DNA from: Aureibacillus halotolerans
GTDB taxonomy: Bacteria > Bacillota > Bacilli > Bacillales > DSM-28697
DNA: 56,254 nt
Reading direction: 5' to 3'
NCBI RefSeq assembly: GCF_004363045.1
Contig: NZ_SNYJ01000008.1
Location: forward strand, 135,845 to 192,098
Made by a program: the position numbers and the translations under genes. A model generated the notes under the pieces. That model saw only the letters and a program-made list of their open reading frames with translations, was not told the origin of the DNA and searched no databases. Positions 16,487 through 25,058 of this stretch are shown one piece after another. Position 1 is the stretch's first letter. The number at the start of each line of letters is the position of its first letter.

Positions 16487-17667
16487 CGGTAAACCATGCG
16501 GAACGAGCTCACGCCTTATTGTCAGCAAGTGGCGCGCACCGATGGCTAAAATGCACCGCCTCCCCATCCATGGAAAAAGGCATCAAGGATGAAACGAGCG
16601 ACTATGCCAGGGAAGGCACGTTTGCACATGAGCTGTCGGAGCTGTATTTTGCTCACTTGTACCAGGGCATGACGAAACGCACCTTTAACTCACGACTTAA
16701 GAAGATGAAGCAGAACGAGTTTTACAACGAGGAAATACAGGATCTTGTTGACGACTATGTAAGCATCGTCGAAGAGCACGTGAACGACGCAAAGGCTCGT
16801 GCGGACACACCGCCAACCTACATGTTCGAGGAGAAGTTAGACCTCAGTGAGTACGTGCCTGAAAGCTTTGGCACTGGCGATGTGATCATCTACAACGCAG
16901 GTGTGCTTGAGATCATCGACCTAAAAGCTGGCAAAGGCATTGAGGTGTCAGCTGAGGACAATCCGCAGTTACGACTTTATGCGCTTGGTGCTCTGGCCAT
17001 CTTTGATCTAGTAGAGGATGTCGAAGAGGTATACATGACTATTGTCCAACCACGACTCAACAACGTATCAACAGAAGCAATGAAGGTAGAGGATCTCGTC
17101 AAGTGGGGCACAGAGTACGTCAAGCCTCGTGCGCAAATTGCATGGGACGGCGATGGTGAGTTTGATGCAGGGGATCATTGCCGCTTTTGCAAGGTCAAAC
17201 ATACCTGCCGTCCTAGATCCGAGAAGTATCTGGGAATCGCCAAGAAGCTCACCGATCCAAATCTTCTTAAACCAGATGAGGTTGCAGAGATTCTGTTTCA
17301 AGCCGATGGGCTACAGAAGTGGGCAAAGGACGTGCAAGACTACGCACTCGACCAGGCTCAAAAAGGGCAACAGTTTGACGGGTGGAAAGTTGTTGAGGGT
17401 GTGAGCCGTCGGAAGTACACGGATGAAGATGAGATTCTAAGCGTCCTCAAGGCGAACGAATACGAGGCTGGCAAAGTATCAGAGACAAAGCTTCTTCCAA
17501 TCTCAAAGCTGGAGAAGGCAATCGGGAAGAAGACGGTCACAGAGCTGATCGGTGAACTGGTGACGAAGCCTCCAGGCAAACCTACTTTGGTGCCTGAGAG
17601 CGACAAGCGACCTGCACTAGGAGCAGAGAGCGCAATGAGCGAGTTTGACGAGATTCCAACCAACTAA
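16483..17667 (+). CDS. DUF2800 protein, PD-(D/E)XK/RecB-like nuclease candidate
   Basis: The 394-aa protein starts MTVNHAERAHALLSASGAHR and has the DUF2800 pattern SGAHRWLKCTASPSMEKG, EGTFAHELSEL, GTGDVIIYNAGVLEIIDLKAGKG (D...E-x-D-x-K core) and a cysteine cluster HCRFCKVKHTCRP (near 230-242), like Cas4/AddB-type nucleases. It is probably an exonuclease in phage recombination or replication, next to DUF2815. It overlaps the previous gene by 4 bp. Confidence 0.85.
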   Translation: MTVNHAERAHALLSASGAHRWLKCTASPSMEKGIKDETSDYAREGTFAHELSELYFAHLYQGMTKRTFNSRLKKMKQNEFYNEEIQDLVDDYVSIVEEHVNDAKARADTPPTYMFEEKLDLSEYVPESFGTGDVIIYNAGVLEIIDLKAGKGIEVSAEDNPQLRLYALGALAIFDLVEDVEEVYMTIVQPRLNNVSTEAMKVEDLVKWGTEYVKPRAQIAWDGDGEFDAGDHCRFCKVKHTCRPRSEKYLGIAKKLTDPNLLKPDEVAEILFQADGLQKWAKDVQDYALDQAQKGQQFDGWKVVEGVSRRKYTDEDEILSVLKANEYEAGKVSETKLLPISKLEKAIGKKTVTELIGELVTKPPGKPTLVPESDKRPALGAESAMSEFDEIPTN

Positions 17668-17689
17668 ACATACAAGGGAGTTTTTCTAT

Positions 17690-18232
17690 ATGAAACGCGA
17701 CGGAACAAAAGTAATCACAGGTAAAGTACGTGCAAGCTATGTCCACATCTTTGAGCCGAAAGCCAACGAAAAAGGAGAAGAAAAGTATTCAATCTCGCTC
17801 ATTATTCCTAAATCTGACACCAAGATGATAAAGCTAATCGAGGACGCCATTGCCCAGGCTGCGGAAGAAGGCAAAGGAAAGCTTGGCGGTAAGGTACCGA
17901 AGAGCCTCAAGACACCTCTACGTGATGGAGACGTGGATCGTGACGACGATGAGGCATACGCAGACAGCTATTTCATTAACGCTACAAGCAAACAGGCACC
18001 CGGAGTTGTTGATCAAAACAAAATCAAGGTGACAGACAGTACTGTTGTCTACAGTGGATGCTTCGTTCGGGCATCAGTAAACTTCTTTGCCTTCAACACG
18101 GAGGGTAATAAAGGGATTGCCGCAGGACTAAACAACATTCAGAAGTGGGAGGATGGCGAGTTTCTTGGCGGTCGATCAAGCGCTGAGGACGACTTCGACG
18201 AGTTGGAAACGGAAGAGGATGACTTGCTGTAA
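17690..18232 (+). CDS. DUF2815 protein (probable ssDNA-binding protein)
   Basis: A 180-aa protein with the DUF2815 pattern VITGKVRASYVHIFEPK...EEKYSISLIIPKSDTK and an acidic tail (DDFDELETEEDDLL) typical of single-stranded DNA-binding proteins. ATG 17690 follows AAGGGAG. Partner of DUF2800 and the DNA polymerase that follows. The acidic C-terminus may recruit partner proteins, as in SSB. Confidence 0.8.
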   Translation: MKRDGTKVITGKVRASYVHIFEPKANEKGEEKYSISLIIPKSDTKMIKLIEDAIAQAAEEGKGKLGGKVPKSLKTPLRDGDVDRDDDEAYADSYFINATSKQAPGVVDQNKIKVTDSTVVYSGCFVRASVNFFAFNTEGNKGIAAGLNNIQKWEDGEFLGGRSSAEDDFDELETEEDDLL

Positions 18233-18241
18233 GGCAAATAT

Positions 18242-18269
18242 GGGGATCGCTACTGGTCCCCTTTTCTTT
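18242..18269 (+). terminator. Weak hairpin between DUF2815 and polymerase genes
   Basis: GGGGA (18242-18246) pairs with TCCCC (18257-18261), followed by TTTTCTTT. It may attenuate transcription into the polymerase gene. Confidence 0.4.
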
Positions 18270-18286
18270 ATAAGTGAGGTGACTGG

Positions 18287-20245
18287 ATGACAACCCTATC
18301 TATTGATATAGAAACGTATTGTGAGCTGAATTTGAAAGACGTTGGAGTTTACAGGTACGCAGAACATGAGAGCTTTGAAATCTTGATGATTGCTTACGCT
18401 TACGATGAAAACACTGTTCAGATTATGGACTTACATGATGAGGATTCTATTGATGATGCTGAGATGCTGTTTAGCGATTTAATCGATCCGACTATCACCA
18501 AAACGGCGCACAATGCAAACTTTGAACGCACTTGTCTAGCTAACTTCTTTGGTAAACCGATGCCGCCCGAACAATGGCGCTGTACGATGGTGGACTGCAC
18601 AAGACTAGGCTTGCCAGCTGCGCTTGGAAAGGTGGCAGAGGTGCTTAAGCTCGACGAACAAAAGGATACCGCAGGGACGGCATTGATCAACTACTTTGCT
18701 AAACCGTGCAAAGCCTCAAAAGCGAACGGTCAGCGCACAAGAAACCTACCTGAGCACGATCCAGAGAAGTGGCAACAGTTTTTAGATTACTGTGTGCAGG
18801 ACGTTGAAACGGAACGAGCGATAAGAAACAAAGTGACAAGCTTCCCAGTTTTACCGTTTGAACAAGAGCTGTGGGCGCTAGATCAAGAGATCAACGACGT
18901 AGGTGTAAGAGTGGATATGAGTTTTATGCAAGGCGCTGTGGTATGCGATGCCGAGAGCAAGAAACAATCCATGCATGAGGCTGAGCTGTTAACAGGTCTC
19001 GACAATCCCAACAGCCCTACACAATTGCTTGGGTGGCTCATAGAGCAAGGCGCAGATATGCCTAACCTAAAAGCCGATACGGTCGAGGTGTTTCTTGAGA
19101 GCTACAAACAAGGGCCCATTCATGAGGCGTTAAAACTCAGGCAAGAGTTGTCCAAAACAAGCGTTAAAAAATACAGCAAGATGCAAGACATGGTGTGCGA
19201 TGACGGCAGAGTAAGAGGACTCCTACAGTTTTACGGTGCGTCCAAAACAGGACGGTGGGCAGGTCGAGGCGTACAGGTGCAAAACCTCACAAAAAACGAG
19301 ATGAGCTTAGCTAGGATCGGTGAAGCGAGGAGTATCATGCGATCACAAGATTTTGACAGTCTCGACTTGATCTTTAACGAGAGCAAGCAAAACATCTTAA
19401 GTCAGCTCGTCCGCACCAGTTTTATCCCTCGACCAGGCTGTAAGTTTGTTGTCTCTGACTTTAGCGCAATCGAGGCGAGAGTCATCGCATGGTTCGCAAA
19501 CGAGACGTGGCGCCTTGAGGTCTTTAACACACATGGCAAGATCTACGAGGCATCCGCAAGCGCTATGTTTAAAGTGCCGATTGAACAGATTGTTAAAGGC
19601 TCTGACTTAAGACAGCGAGGCAAAGTCGCAGAGTTGGCGTTGGGCTACCAAGGTGGTCCAGGCGCACTAATCCAGATGGGTGCTTTGGATGAAGGCATGG
19701 AAGAGTCAGAGCTTAAGCCTCTTGTGAACGCCTGGAGAGCCGCCAACCCAAACATTGTAAAGTTCTGGTATGCATGTGATGCCGCAGCACTATCAGCTGT
19801 AAGGGACAATCAGGTGGCACAGACACATGGGTTAACGTTTCGGAAGGAAAGAGGCTTCCTGTTCATTGATCTTCCGAGCGGTCGTAGTTTAGCCTACGCC
19901 AAACCGCACGTTGTTGAAAACAAATTCGGTAGAGAAGCCGTTGCCCATTTCGGCTTAGATGACAAAAACCGATGGACTCGTATTGACGCTTACGGTGGTA
20001 AATGGGTGGAGAACATTGTGCAAGCAACGGCAAGGGACGTCCTAGCCGAATCTATGATAAAGCTCCATAAGGCTGGATACCGCACCGTCATGCACGTACA
20101 CGATGAAGTGGTTGAGGAAGTCGAAAAGAGCGACACGGACGCCCTAGACAAGATCGTAGAAATTATGAGCGAGCCACTCGATTGGGCAGAGGGCTTGCCG
20201 TTAGCAGCAGATGCTTTTGAAACGGAATTCTATATGAAAGATTAG
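18287..20245 (+). CDS. Phage DNA polymerase, family A
   Basis: A 652-aa replicative polymerase with an N-terminal DnaQ-like 3'-5' proofreading domain (LSIDIETYCEL, residues 4-14; later HNANFE and YCVQDVETERAI) and a PolA polymerase domain: motif A VVSDFSAIEARVIAWF near 387, motif B RQRGKVAELALGYQGG near 443, motif C MHVHDEVVEE near 601. There is no 5' nuclease domain. ATG 18287 follows GTGAGGTGA. Together with the VirE-type primase-helicase it forms a phage-coded replisome core. Confidence 0.95.
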   Translation: MTTLSIDIETYCELNLKDVGVYRYAEHESFEILMIAYAYDENTVQIMDLHDEDSIDDAEMLFSDLIDPTITKTAHNANFERTCLANFFGKPMPPEQWRCTMVDCTRLGLPAALGKVAEVLKLDEQKDTAGTALINYFAKPCKASKANGQRTRNLPEHDPEKWQQFLDYCVQDVETERAIRNKVTSFPVLPFEQELWALDQEINDVGVRVDMSFMQGAVVCDAESKKQSMHEAELLTGLDNPNSPTQLLGWLIEQGADMPNLKADTVEVFLESYKQGPIHEALKLRQELSKTSVKKYSKMQDMVCDDGRVRGLLQFYGASKTGRWAGRGVQVQNLTKNEMSLARIGEARSIMRSQDFDSLDLIFNESKQNILSQLVRTSFIPRPGCKFVVSDFSAIEARVIAWFANETWRLEVFNTHGKIYEASASAMFKVPIEQIVKGSDLRQRGKVAELALGYQGGPGALIQMGALDEGMEESELKPLVNAWRAANPNIVKFWYACDAAALSAVRDNQVAQTHGLTFRKERGFLFIDLPSGRSLAYAKPHVVENKFGREAVAHFGLDDKNRWTRIDAYGGKWVENIVQATARDVLAESMIKLHKAGYRTVMHVHDEVVEEVEKSDTDALDKIVEIMSEPLDWAEGLPLAADAFETEFYMKD

Positions 20246-20256
20246 GAGGGTTTTAT

Positions 20257-20427
20257 ATGAAAGACGGAGCTGTATTGATGTATCTCAAAGATGACCAATT
20301 GTATCCAGTGGTATTAACAGATGAACAAAATTTTGTTTTACAAATGACAACACGGCTGTTTGAACCTCTTAAACTAGTCGACCATCCACAACCTGCGGTC
20401 AATTTATTTGAAAAGAAAAAGGAGTGA
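20257..20427 (+). CDS. Small phage protein, 56 aa
   Basis: ATG 20257 has TTAGGAGGG upstream. The sequence MKDGAVLMYLKDDQLYPVVL is followed by LTDEQNFVLQMTTRLFEPLK. No family recognised. It fills the interval between polymerase and sigma-like genes with no free gap. Confidence 0.6.
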   Translation: MKDGAVLMYLKDDQLYPVVLTDEQNFVLQMTTRLFEPLKLVDHPQPAVNLFEKKKE

Positions 20428-20433
20428 GTTGAT

Positions 20434-21111
20434 GTGGACGCGGAAATCGCAGTACACGAACACGCAGGATTAGTCCACCAACAGGCACTCAAGTACGAAA
20501 AGGCTGCAATCGTTGCAGGTCTTGGCAAGGAAGAGATCCTTCAAGAGGGGTTTATCGGTCTTATCCGAGCATGCCAAAACTTTGACGAGTCGAGAGGGTT
20601 TACATTTACGACATTTGCCGTGCCTTACGTCCGAGGCTACATGCTTAGCGCTTTAGACAAAGGCAACCGCCCAGTCAAATATACGTCTGGTTTTACAAGG
20701 GCTGTGGCGCACATCCGTAAAAACGATTGGCAAGATCGCAAGCCGGGGGATATCGCAAAAGACATCAATCTGTCAACTGAGGCGGTCGAGGCGGCATTTG
20801 CCTATATGTCTCACACATATGTGAGTGCTGACAAAGAGATCGGCAAGGATGACGGACTGACACTGCATAATGTACTGCCAACTATGGACGATTATACGGC
20901 TGTCGAGATACAAGAGTTTATCAACACTTTGTCGCCTGATCACCAGAGGGTCCTAAAACTTAAAGGCGAGGGCAAGTCCTATACAGAGATTGCACAGATC
21001 ATGGGACTGACTCGGCAAGCACCTCACAACGCCATGCGCCGTGCGCGCAGGAAATATGCCACATTTGTAGAGCGAGGTGTGCGTCATTATAACCCTCCAA
21101 ATGTACCTTGA
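20434..21111 (+). CDS. Phage sigma-70-like factor
   Basis: A 225-aa protein with sigma region 2 (GKEEILQEGFIGLIRACQNFDESRGFTFTTFAVPYVRGYM, about 29-68, with the core-binding and -10 recognition parts), a region-3-like helix set (RKPGDIAKDINLSTEAVEAAF) and region 4 HTH (LSPDHQRVLKLKGEGKSYTE, then IAQIMGLTRQAPHNAMRRAR). It resembles SigF/SigB-type factors and phage-coded sigmas such as Xpf-like proteins. It may direct phage transcription. The start is GTG 20434 after AAGGAGTGAG; an ATG at 20432 is out of frame. Confidence 0.85.
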   Translation: MDAEIAVHEHAGLVHQQALKYEKAAIVAGLGKEEILQEGFIGLIRACQNFDESRGFTFTTFAVPYVRGYMLSALDKGNRPVKYTSGFTRAVAHIRKNDWQDRKPGDIAKDINLSTEAVEAAFAYMSHTYVSADKEIGKDDGLTLHNVLPTMDDYTAVEIQEFINTLSPDHQRVLKLKGEGKSYTEIAQIMGLTRQAPHNAMRRARRKYATFVERGVRHYNPPNVP

Positions 21112-22189
21112 TAAGAAAGCTAACGGTGAACGTGATTACAAAATTTGCAAAGAGCTTGGTATGTATTTAATAGATTTCATCCCGATCCTGCGAGATTGGG
21201 GTGTGCTGGAGAGAGGAGTTGACCTTATGCCAGAGCCAGCGCCAAAGGTGAAGAAAAGAAAGAGAAGATCGAAAGGACCAGGTCTGACAATTGAGCAGTA
21301 TGAAGAGTTAAAAGGGCAAGGGCTGACAGACCAAGACATTAACGCAAAATTTGACCGCGGATACACGTGGGTCGCTATGTATAAGGATCGGTGGAAAAAA
21401 GAGGGCTGGGTGCAAGATAAAAAGGCACGCCAGCAAGCCAAGGAGGAGAAAAAGATGAGTGGAAACAGTGAGCATTTGTCTAGCAAAGTGCAGGAAGTTA
21501 GTGAGTCATTTAAAGAAAAAAATGTTAGTGCGCCAGAAGCAAAAGAGGCGTCTGATACTCCTCTATCAAAAACACTCGACGTGTTGGAGACTGCCAACGC
21601 AAACTTGAAAATCAAGTTGGATGATAAAAGTGAGCGCATCCAAGATCTTGAGGACAAAAACGATCGATTGCGCAAAGAGAATGAAGGGCAAAAGAAACGG
21701 ATCGAGGATTATGAAAACGAGATTCGCAAGCTTGAAAACCGAACGGGCAATCAACAGGCCGCACTTGACAAAGCGATAAAAGATTTAAAGAAAACACAGG
21801 CTGACCTAGTCGAATCGGATACCAATCTTGAAAAGGTTCGTGATCAAAACGCGGCGTTAAAAGACAAATTTGGCGAGAAAGTGATGGAGTGCAACAGGCT
21901 GCATAAACAAAAAGAGCAGATCGAGGATAATCTGCAAGCCGCTGAGGAGGCACTTGTCGCTGTCGAGGGCGAGTCCCAAGCGTACACCGCTGATGCCGCG
22001 TTAAAAGGGCATTATGACGAATTGAAAGAGAAATACGAGAAATTGAAAACATCAAACGCTGCTTTGGCAGAAGAATACAGAAAGGCCCGACAGACTTGCT
22101 CTGAATTATCCGACCGAGTACTTACTCTCAATGCAAAGGTCAAGGACTACCGCAGAATACTAGGTCACGAGCTTGAGGTGAGCAAATGA
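21101..22189 (+). CDS. Large coiled-coil phage protein with N-terminal HTH-like part
   Basis: About 362 aa. Residues 1-110 are basic and HTH-like (LTIEQYEELKGQGLTDQDINAKFDRG), followed by an approximately 230-residue charged coiled coil (LDDKSERIQDLEDKNDRLRK...). Neither candidate start (GTG 21077, ATG 21101) has a good ribosome site; ATG 21101 gives an 11-bp overlap with the sigma gene and is preferred. Function unknown. The repeated DxNxxL/LKxK heptads suggest a rod-like dimer. Confidence 0.7.
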   Translation: MYLDKKANGERDYKICKELGMYLIDFIPILRDWGVLERGVDLMPEPAPKVKKRKRRSKGPGLTIEQYEELKGQGLTDQDINAKFDRGYTWVAMYKDRWKKEGWVQDKKARQQAKEEKKMSGNSEHLSSKVQEVSESFKEKNVSAPEAKEASDTPLSKTLDVLETANANLKIKLDDKSERIQDLEDKNDRLRKENEGQKKRIEDYENEIRKLENRTGNQQAALDKAIKDLKKTQADLVESDTNLEKVRDQNAALKDKFGEKVMECNRLHKQKEQIEDNLQAAEEALVAVEGESQAYTADAALKGHYDELKEKYEKLKTSNAALAEEYRKARQTCSELSDRVLTLNAKVKDYRRILGHELEVSK

Positions 22190-22524
22190 AGCTGAACGAT
22201 TATCAAAACCTATCGAAACGGACACTACCCGGGGAGCACCTCAGCCAGGTGGAAAGAGTAAGCAACTACGCAATGGGGCTGTCAGGTGAGGCTGGCGAAG
22301 TTACAGACCTGCTCAAGAAACAACTGTTTCATGGGCATAGATTAGATCCCTCTGCCTTGGCTTATGAGCTTGGAGACGTCTTGCATTACGTCGCAGGTCT
22401 AGCAACGATGCACGGCTTGACACTCGAGCAGGTAGCGACCCAGAACATTACTAAACTCGCTAAGCGTTACCCTGATGGGTTCAGCGAGGAGGCGTCACGA
22501 GGTCGTCAGGATGGTGGGGATTGA
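22186..22524 (+). CDS. MazG-like nucleotide pyrophosphohydrolase
   Basis: A 112-aa all-alpha NTP pyrophosphatase-like protein with the metal-binding pattern GLSGEAGEVTDLLKK (ExxE) and YELGDVLHYV (ExxD). Phage MazG proteins hydrolyse nucleoside triphosphates and can lower alarmone signalling. Starts in the previous stop (ATGA). Next to a dCMP deaminase, suggesting manipulation of the nucleotide pool. Confidence 0.85.
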   Translation: MKLNDYQNLSKRTLPGEHLSQVERVSNYAMGLSGEAGEVTDLLKKQLFHGHRLDPSALAYELGDVLHYVAGLATMHGLTLEQVATQNITKLAKRYPDGFSEEASRGRQDGGD

Positions 22525-22934
22525 TGTACAACGAAATCGATTATTTAATGACGGCAGCTGAAAGGAATGCAAAGTACAGCACCTGTAAGAAACTACAAGT
22601 CGGGTGCGTGTTAATAAAATCTGATGGCTACTTTGTAGGTGGTTGGAACAGCGCGACAGGCTGCGAGAGTGTCAAAGGTTGTGAGGTTGAAGGGCACTGT
22701 AGGAGTACCCTCCATGCGGAGATGGATGCATTGATCACTTGTGCTAGGTTGGGGCAGTCGACCTACGACGCCACTTTATACGTCACGCACTACCCCTGCC
22801 CCGACTGTCTCAAGCATCTACGTGCTGCAGGTGTCCGTAAAATCTATTACAAACATGAGTATCCGCATGCGTACAGTAACAATTTTGCGGACGGTATGGA
22901 GATTATTAAGTATGAGGAGAGTGTGCTCAGATGA
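22524..22934 (+). CDS. dCMP/cytidine deaminase family protein
   Basis: A 136-aa zinc deaminase with TLHAEMDALI (HAE catalytic motif, near 67-76) and HYPCPDCLKHL (PCxxC, near 92-102). It probably converts dCMP to dUMP for phage dTTP synthesis. ATG 22524 overlaps the previous TGA by one base; TTG 22521 is an alternative start. Extra cysteines (CESVKGCEVEGHC) are typical of ComE/dCMP deaminases. Confidence 0.9.
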   Translation: MYNEIDYLMTAAERNAKYSTCKKLQVGCVLIKSDGYFVGGWNSATGCESVKGCEVEGHCRSTLHAEMDALITCARLGQSTYDATLYVTHYPCPDCLKHLRAAGVRKIYYKHEYPHAYSNNFADGMEIIKYEESVLR

Positions 22935-23332
22935 CGCAGAAGAAATATTACGGCATCTGGAACTCTCACAAGAAAAAGTGGCAATTTAACATTATCGCCA
23001 GTACGAGGTTTGATGCTAAAGGATTGTTGCATAGCAGGATAGGTTTCGCCGGTCATGATTCGCGATACGAAGCAAGGGAGTTGCCAACAGACCATCCCGT
23101 GTATACAGAAAATGAGAGTGTATTGACGCAGGAAAAACCAAAAATGTACTTTGGCATCTGGAACGCTTGGAAAAAGGAATGGCAGTTTAATATTGTCGCT
23201 AACTCTAAGACGGCCGCTAAGCGAATGCTGCACAAAAAGATAGGGCACGACGCTAAAAAATGGCGATTTGAACCGAGAAAGCTTCCAAAAGACCATCCAG
23301 TATATAAAAGGGAGAGTGCTGTAAATGAATAG
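22931..23332 (+). CDS. Two-repeat phage protein, 133 aa
   Basis: The protein is an internal tandem duplication: residues about 4-58 (KYYGIWNSHKKKWQFNI ... LPTDHPVY) and 74-128 (MYFGIWNAWKKEWQFNI ... LPKDHPVY) share the pattern YxGIWNxxKKxWQFNI...AKxxLHxxIG...LPxDHPVY. Each unit resembles the RNase H1 N-terminal/caulimovirus-viroplasmin type fold (YxVxxGxxxGIxxxW) only loosely. Function unknown. ATGA overlap with the deaminase. Confidence 0.65.
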   Translation: MTQKKYYGIWNSHKKKWQFNIIASTRFDAKGLLHSRIGFAGHDSRYEARELPTDHPVYTENESVLTQEKPKMYFGIWNAWKKEWQFNIVANSKTAAKRMLHKKIGHDAKKWRFEPRKLPKDHPVYKRESAVNE

Positions 23333-23600
23333 AATCACAGCTGAACAGGCGTTAGAGCTGTATGCCAATGCCGGATGCGAAGAATTGCTAGGTGAAATTT
23401 ATAAAGCCATCACTAGGACAGCGCAGTTAAAACAATCTAAAACGACGATCAACGTGGATGACGAATACCTATCGTTCGTAGATTATATTGAAGAAAACTT
23501 GAAAGAGGCTGGATATAAGGTAAAGACTTCCGCTAATTATGACGCCACTAAATTTAAGATCAGCTGGGCGCACTTGCTGCCAAAGGAGGATGCTGAGTGA
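23325..23600 (+). CDS. Small paralogous phage protein A, 91 aa
   Basis: The 91-aa protein (MNRITAEQALELYANAGCEE...) has an alpha-beta pattern and is a paralogue of its downstream neighbour: both share [IL][ST]AxEA[LV]ExY...[IL]x[AE]IY...DVxxDxxxL...VDxIxxxLxxxGY...ISWxHLL. AGTGCTGTAA precedes ATG 23325. No known family. Confidence 0.6.
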   Translation: MNRITAEQALELYANAGCEELLGEIYKAITRTAQLKQSKTTINVDDEYLSFVDYIEENLKEAGYKVKTSANYDATKFKISWAHLLPKEDAE

Positions 23601-23914
23601 TGGGAGAAAAATGGAGCTATGCCACGCCAGATGTACCCCTTAGTGCCAAAGAAGCCGTTGAACGTTATCAATCTGCTAATGCAGCAAACATCCTAGCTGA
23701 TATCTATATGCTGGTCGCACAGGCTGCTTCGAGGCGAGAAACTGATGTGACCTACGACGTTTCAAGCGATGACAAGAATCTAATCCCTGTCGCTGTCGAT
23801 ACGCTAAAACAGCTAGGATATGAAGCCGTCCCTTTTTATTCCGAGGTTCAGCCTTGCAACATTAATGTGGATTGGTACCACTTAATAAAGGAGGCGTCTC
23901 GAGATGAAGAATAA
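23600..23914 (+). CDS. Small paralogous phage protein B, 104 aa
   Basis: Second copy of the pair. MGEKWSYATPDVPLSAKEAV starts the protein, and it ends with NVDWYHLIKEASRDEE, aligning with the end of protein A. AAAGGAGG precedes either GTG 23597 or ATG 23600 (TGATG overlap). Function unknown. Confidence 0.6.
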   Translation: MGEKWSYATPDVPLSAKEAVERYQSANAANILADIYMLVAQAASRRETDVTYDVSSDDKNLIPVAVDTLKQLGYEAVPFYSEVQPCNINVDWYHLIKEASRDEE

Positions 23915-24113
23915 GACGAACCGATTGCTGTTGTATTGCCTTACGTTCGGTCTGTCTGTGTTCGTCCTCTTTCACCATACGGTTCTCTATTTCACAGAGG
24001 GAGCCAGTAATTTCAATAGACTCTTAATGGTTTATGGGTTGTTCGCTTCCTCGTTTTCGTACGTTGGTATCTTGTTCAACATCAAAGGAGTAGATGATAA
24101 AGATGCCGATTGA
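23904..24113 (+). CDS. Small phage membrane protein, 69 aa
   Basis: Two hydrophobic segments, about 7-29 (LLLYCLTFGLSVFVLFHHTV) and 41-62 (LMVYGLFASSFSYVGILFNI), with a basic N-terminus. ATG 23904 follows AAGGAGGCG. Function unknown; it may insert in the inner membrane early in infection, for example in superinfection exclusion (inference). Confidence 0.6.
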   Translation: MKNKTNRLLLYCLTFGLSVFVLFHHTVLYFTEGASNFNRLLMVYGLFASSFSYVGILFNIKGVDDKDAD

Positions 24114-24198
24114 ATACCACTTGATCTATTGGGCTGCTGCCGCAGTGTCTTGTCTCGTTAGTGTTGCGATACATGCTAAGGGAGGTTGGTCAAGATGA
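24094..24198 (+). CDS. Tiny membrane peptide, 34 aa
   Basis: ATG 24094 or ATG 24103, after AAAGGAG, gives MIKMPIEYHLIYWAAAAVSC then LVSVAIHAKGGWSR, with one transmembrane helix. It overlaps its neighbours on both sides (TGA 24196-24198 is shared with the next ATG), which is the usual layout of this operon. Too short for a family call. Confidence 0.45.
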   Translation: MIKMPIEYHLIYWAAAAVSCLVSVAIHAKGGWSR

Positions 24199-24377
24199 CA
24201 ATTGAGGAGACATTTAAGCAGTTGACAAGAGTAGCGTACGAAGATGCTGACGATTTACAACTTAGAAAACCATTCTCCATTTCAGAATTGCATCGGATGA
24301 GAATACTTGCAAGCGCATTAAACAGAGCATGCGCTGATGAGATAGGCGAACGCATTGAGGAGGGCGGCGAACAATGA
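24195..24377 (+). CDS. Small phage protein, 60 aa
   Basis: ATG 24195 lies nine bases after GGAGG. MTIEETFKQLTRVAYEDADD starts an all-helical acidic protein. Overlaps the next gene by 4 bp. Function unknown. Confidence 0.55.
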   Translation: MTIEETFKQLTRVAYEDADDLQLRKPFSISELHRMRILASALNRACADEIGERIEEGGEQ

Positions 24378-24559
24378 CAAAAGACCAATTGCACGACCTA
24401 CACGAATACGTCGGCACAGAGCAACCAGCTTTGTACGCCGAGGCAATGACTGAGTCTCTTGATCCGGTTGTTATCTTATACAAGGTGTTTGATCAATTGA
24501 CGGCACGGGTTGAAGAGCTTGAGGATTTGCACCAGTGGGCAGGTGGTCGGGATGCGTGA
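24374..24559 (+). CDS. Small phage protein, 61 aa
   Basis: A helical 61-aa protein (MTKDQLHDLHEYVGTEQPAL ... FDQLTARVEELEDLHQWAGG). It starts inside the preceding stop and overlaps the YopX-family gene by 8 bp. Function unknown. Confidence 0.55.
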   Translation: MTKDQLHDLHEYVGTEQPALYAEAMTESLDPVVILYKVFDQLTARVEELEDLHQWAGGRDA

Positions 24560-25058
24560 GATTAAATTCCGAGCGTGGGATAAAAAGTACAACATCATGA
24601 ACCCGACTGGCGATCACATGTGGAGCGATGAGTTCATCACCTGCGACGGCAAAGTAGTTGAGAAAACCGAAAACAGCAGAGGTTATAGGGGGACAGAAAC
24701 GTTTTTTGAAGATATATCTGATCAAAGAGTACTGATGCAGTATACAGGCTTGATAGATAAGAGCGGACAAGAAATTTACGTCGGTGACGTTCTGGAAGCC
24801 ACGAAATTCTGGCTTTATAAAATTAACGTCGAGGTGTGCATAGGGCATTACAAACAAGATGGGAGCGGCGGTGAGTATGCGCCAACCGATTGCTACGGGG
24901 TCTATGCTCGTGCTATTGAACCGGATGCTGAAGACGAAGATGGTTGCCGGATTCTATCTGATTATGAATTAGAGACCTCTATTCTTCGCTTCGACGAGGT
25001 AAAGGTTATCGGAAACATCTATGAGAATTCGGAGCTGGTCAATAGTGGCAAAGCGTAG
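24552..25058 (+). CDS. YopX family phage protein
   Basis: A 168-aa protein starting MREIKFRAWDKKYNIMNPTG, the hallmark of YopX proteins (SPbeta and many Firmicute prophages), with the usual LMQYTGLIDKSGQEIYVGDV core and VIGNIYEN near the end. The frame is open further upstream, but ATG 24552 matches the family start and has GGTGG upstream. Function unknown; early/replication cluster. Confidence 0.85.
   Translation: MREIKFRAWDKKYNIMNPTGDHMWSDEFITCDGKVVEKTENSRGYRGTETFFEDISDQRVLMQYTGLIDKSGQEIYVGDVLEATKFWLYKINVEVCIGHYKQDGSGGEYAPTDCYGVYARAIEPDAEDEDGCRILSDYELETSILRFDEVKVIGNIYENSELVNSGKA

Noticed and set aside
16190-16567. Long minus-strand and alternative plus frames across the Lys/Glu-rich gene
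   Set aside because: They mirror the low-complexity GAA/AAG codons of the real gene 15896-16486 and have no ribosome sites.
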